From: Hybos culiciformis
Taxonomy: Eukaryota; Arthropoda; Insecta; Diptera; Hybotidae
Direction: 5' to 3'
Assembly: GCA_964007475.1 (NCBI GenBank)
Contig: OZ023275.1
Span: 5,704,001-5,768,000 of the forward strand
Length of the DNA: 64,000 nucleotides
Position numbers and translations under genes: made by a program
Notes under the pieces: model-generated
Database searches by the model: none
The model's input: the letters and a program-made list of their open reading frames with translations, nothing else
What the model was told of the DNA's origin: nothing
Shown here: positions 60,775-64,000 of the stretch, one piece after another
Numbering within the stretch: the stretch's first letter is position 1
How the letters are laid out: every line of letters begins with the position of its first letter

Positions 60775-61996
60775 ACTAGCTGTACCCGCACACAAGTTGT
60801 TGTGGAAAACACGTTTTAAGGGACTGTTCACAAATTACGTAACGCTGTTTTTGCGGTTTTTTAACCCCCCCCCCCCCCCCCCTCCATAGTAACAGATCGT
60901 AACAAATTCCGAAGACCCTCCCCTCCCCAAAAAGAATAACGTAACAAAAGTTAAAACACTTTTTAAATTACTTTTTGAACAATTTTTTTATTCGAATAAA
61001 CAAAACAAAATTTATTATAACTTAAAAATAAAAACAAAAATCGGAAAAATAAAATAATAAATATTTAGTGTAAATTGTTTTATGAAAAGGATAAATTTGG
61101 TTAATTATCATTTTTATAAACAACCCCTCCCCCGTAACAAACCGTAACAAATTTTCAAATCCCCCTCCACCCCTGGGCCGTTACGTAATTTGTGAACAGT
61201 CCCTAAGTGAAATTTTTGTTGTCAGATTGATGAACAATTATAGGAGCAAGTTATTTTATAAATTTGGGAAAATATCTAAGAAGAATTAATATTTATCATT
61301 TCTACTTATTCAACACTTAAATTGTATGAAATCGAATGATATCCTTCCCTTAAACAGGTTTCCAAACCAAACCAAATTTTGTGTTTTTATCCATTTCCTC
61401 TTTTTACGATTCAAATTTGAGGGAGGCGTTTCTGGGTAGGGTGCCATTCAAATTTTAAAATAGCCTATAAGGACCCCGAGACAAAGAGACGGTGTAAATT
61501 TCGAATCGATCGGTTTAGTTTTTAATATTTTGTAGTTATTAATATAATAAAGAAATTGATTACTATATATTCGAAGAGACCCCTAAAAAGAGGGGGCCAA
61601 ATTTTTTGTTACGAAATTCGTGTGTTTAATGATTTTTATGTACCAAATTTGAATGAAATCGGACAAAATTTTGAAATCCTCCCCTAGGGTTGGAGGTCAA
61701 TAAATTTTTTGTTACGAAATTTATGTGTAATCATTTTCTCTTTTTACGTGTCAAATTTGAATGAAATCGGACGAACTTTTGAATTCCGCCCCCGGGGGAG
61801 GTCCCTGGGTAGGACGCCAATCAAATTTTAAAATAGCCTATAACGACCCCCGACCTGACACAAAGACATCGTGTAAGTTTGAAAACAATCGCTTGAGCGG
61901 TTTAGGAGCCTATTCGGAACATACAAACATACAAACATACAAATATACAAACAAACAAAGATACAACTTCGGTTTTATATATATAGATAGATAGAT
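60775..61996 (+). repeat. ACTAGCTGTACCCG interspersed element with tandem modules and ATAG tail
   Basis: Begins ACTAGCTGTACCCGCACACA and ends AACATACAAACATACAAA, then TATATATAGATAGATAGATG. Inside, a ~150-bp module recurs about three times (TTTTTGTTACGAAATT..TGTG at 61603 and 61707; GAATGAAATCGGAC at 61651 and 61759; CAATCAAATTTTAAAATAGC-like at 61447 and 61819). A GAGCGGTTTAGGAG segment precedes the tail. Same architecture as 2770-3640. The element is interrupted near its left end by the TIR element at 60820-61203. The open frame 61761-61994 is repeat-derived. Confidence 0.7.
60817..61206. mobile_element. nested MITE with GGGACTGTTCACAAATTACG ends and TAA duplication
   Basis: GGGACTGTTCACAAATTACG then TAACG at 60820 is matched exactly in inverse at the right end (CGTTACGTAATTTGTGAACA then GTCCC, ending 61203). 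TAA flanks both sides (60817-60819, 61204-61206). A 3-bp TWA duplication with GGG ends fits PIF/Harbinger-type MITEs. Subterminal GTAACAAA words repeat in both halves, and an 18-C run lies near 60865. It sits inside the element at 60775-61996, so it inserted later. Confidence 0.85.
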
Positions 61997-63687
61997 GTGA
62001 ACAGAGGTATATGAAAAAATATGGTTTTTTTACTTGCCATAAAAAATTTTTATATGACCTTTATATAGAAAAACATGCAACGGAGATACAGAAATTATTG
62101 TTTTCAGTGTTAAAGTCAACCTAATAGTGATAAAATCAAAATATATAAAAAAAATCTGTAAAAAAACGACATTTTTGTATGAAAACTTCTTCATTAACGT
62201 GATGTTGCCCACATTTTTCATCTGTGAGAATATTTGTTTTTATACAACAGCTCATTCACTACAGCGAATGACTAAAAATCCCTAAAGATTTGTGATATTA
62301 GTGGAACATCAACTACCAGCCTGATAAATTTTATGTGCTTTTTAAAACTTATAATTGTAGTTATGTAAAGTTATTTCTTTGGGTGCTCTAGGGTATTCGT
62401 TTTAAATTAATGCAGAATCTTGAAAACTTTAATTAAAATTCGCAAAAAAAAATTTCATATAATTTGGCATTTTATCCTGAAGAACATTAAATTTTATTAT
62501 CAATAATGTATTCATCAAAAAAAAAAGAAACCACTTACCCACATTGACCAATGTAATGCGGATAATAAAAATAATAATTTTTTTGTGTTTTTTTTTTTTT
62601 TTAACTCAAAGCCAAAATATTATTTAATGTATTTTATTTGGCATCCAACCACTAAAAATATTGAAATCTCTTTAAATTTTTAAAATGATTTTATTTTCAA
62701 TATTTATGTATTCAACGGAAATTAATACAGTGGCCTTAGAATTTTTTTATTATTATTTTCTCTTTTTATGTAGCAGTATATTGCCATTTATAAAGTATTT
62801 TAGTTTCGGTGTGCCTTCAACGTTTTTTATCAATTAATCATATTTTTGTAACTCTACGAGAGACAGAGTTAATTTTAGAAGTGTCAGGAACAATATGATC
62901 CAAAAAATGTTAGAACAAAATCCCATAAAAACATTTTGTTGTACTTATACAATATTCAATTCAGATATATTTTATAGCCACAAGTGTTTTGATCGTATAT
63001 TTAACTGAAAACCATTGGTTTAGATTTAGTAAATTGTTATTTAAAATCTATCATGTTAGTTAATACAATTATGTTGAATGAAACTAATAGAAACATGTAT
63101 AACGATTTTTAACTTTTTATTATAACTATGAAGCATTGCATAAGCATATTTTTTCCTTTATAAAGTGGAACTCAAAAACGTTAAATCCTTATTATTTTTC
63201 TTTTGTATTCTTTGAAAAAAGGATTCGATTTTTGAATAAAGACATCTTTTGTTTTAAAATTTTATTAAGGATTTTATTAAACTGATAAAACTTGTGGAAA
63301 ACAATGGAAAAGCTTATTATTATTTTTTTTTATTGCACTTATTCATGAAAATTTTGAAAAGAAATTTTGAATTTGCAATTTTTAATTTAATTTTTTTTAA
63401 TTTTAAATATCGTTATAATGCTTGCTTTATTTATCCTAATACCGATTCTATAGTCTTATATAGTTGAGATAAGACATACACATTTTCTGTCAACATTATT
63501 TAAGTAAACTACCTTAACTTAATTTCGTTTACAAGCGCATTGAAAATTTAAACAGAAATGGATTTTATTTGGGAGACAAAAAAAAAGACAAGTGTAATCA
63601 AAAAAATTAAATAAAGTACTTGAATAATGACGGTTTAACATCACTCAATCACCGTAGTAGGTTCACTTTCAATTTTCTATAAATACC
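61997..63687. other. AT-rich intergenic DNA
   Basis: No feature recognised; the minus open frame 62030-62221 is low complexity. Confidence 0.5.
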
Positions 63688-63978
63688 TTGTTGGAACGGA
63701 TACGGGATACGTGTTCCCTGGAAGTAAAGGCCCTACTTCTTCCACTTCAAATATTTTCTCGCCAAACACGTGCCGCTTCAACGTCACACCCATATTTCGT
63801 CAAATGTGATAGAACGAGCTTTGGAGATTCGTTTTCAATTCACACCTCGATAATATGGAATGCTCTCCCTTCAAAATTTTTCCCTTCAGCTGGCGGACGT
63901 TTGATTTACGACTTGCGCCGCTTTAAGAAGAGTGTAAATGATTACCTACTGACTGTCCCACTTTTTAATCCCGTCTAA
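63688..63978 (+). pseudogene. non-LTR retrotransposon ORF2 C-terminal fragment
   Basis: A 96-codon frame to TAA (63976-63978) reads SFSIHTSIIWNALPSKFFPS and then RRFKKSVNDYL. This is the end-of-polymerase pattern T-x-x-x-W-N-x-L-P followed by F-K-x-x-x-x-x-L. Upstream the frame is lost, so the fragment is 5' truncated. It differs from the 6.1-kb LINE and belongs to another family. The 3' UTR begins at 63979 and runs off the window edge. Confidence 0.75.
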
Positions 63979-64000
63979 ACTTCCTGTCCCCATTACCAAA

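Overview
The window is about three-quarters A+T, has spliced chemoreceptor exons, and is crowded with small DNA transposons and truncated retrotransposons. It reads as intergenic DNA of an insect with a repeat-rich, AT-rich genome. The strongest taxonomic signal is odorant-receptor (7tm_6, insect-specific family) coding sequence. I cannot place the order. Most short open frames are chance readings of AT-rich or repeat DNA and are left out.

Layout. 1-12.9 kb: AT-rich DNA with a tail-bearing repeat (2.77-3.64 kb) and a 5'-truncated non-LTR retrotransposon with a 51-base A tail (6.09-7.09 kb). 12.9-18.5 kb: a terminal-inverted-repeat (TIR) element carrying a 14-bp minisatellite, a small GTGCCGAC-TIR element, a decayed hammerhead-like motif, a hairpin element (family D) and the first foldback-like element. 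18.5-26.5 kb: nothing but AT-rich sequence. 26.5-45.6 kb: many nonautonomous DNA transposons with recognisable target duplications (hAT-like, Tc1/mariner-like, piggyBac-like and others), a second foldback copy and a second hairpin element. 45.6-54 kb: a low-copy-looking block, a 200-N gap followed by an extremely GC-rich stretch, then a pair of odorant-receptor loci on the + strand: the C-terminal exons of one receptor (47.3-48.65 kb) and a clearly broken second one (51.5-53.9 kb). A hammerhead-ribozyme-like fold lies between them. 54-64 kb: the third hairpin element, a second foldback-like family with about thirty palindromic modules, remains of a hAT-type left end and BED zinc finger with a nested TIR element, more small transposons, and a retrotransposon 3' end at the window edge.

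The most unusual content is a group of foldback-like elements made almost entirely of alternating short palindromic modules. One family has modules ending AACCGCG (copies at 18.05 and 34.98 kb). Another has modules ending TTGTCCGCG (55.58 kb). All three copies are bounded by direct repeats of 8-9 bp, and the two families share the same end grammar (about 7 bases, then TGACAT...CCGCG).

Only the receptor locus looks like host protein-coding sequence. The genes here do not form a pathway; the window is mainly a record of transposon insertion, nesting and decay around a small chemoreceptor cluster.
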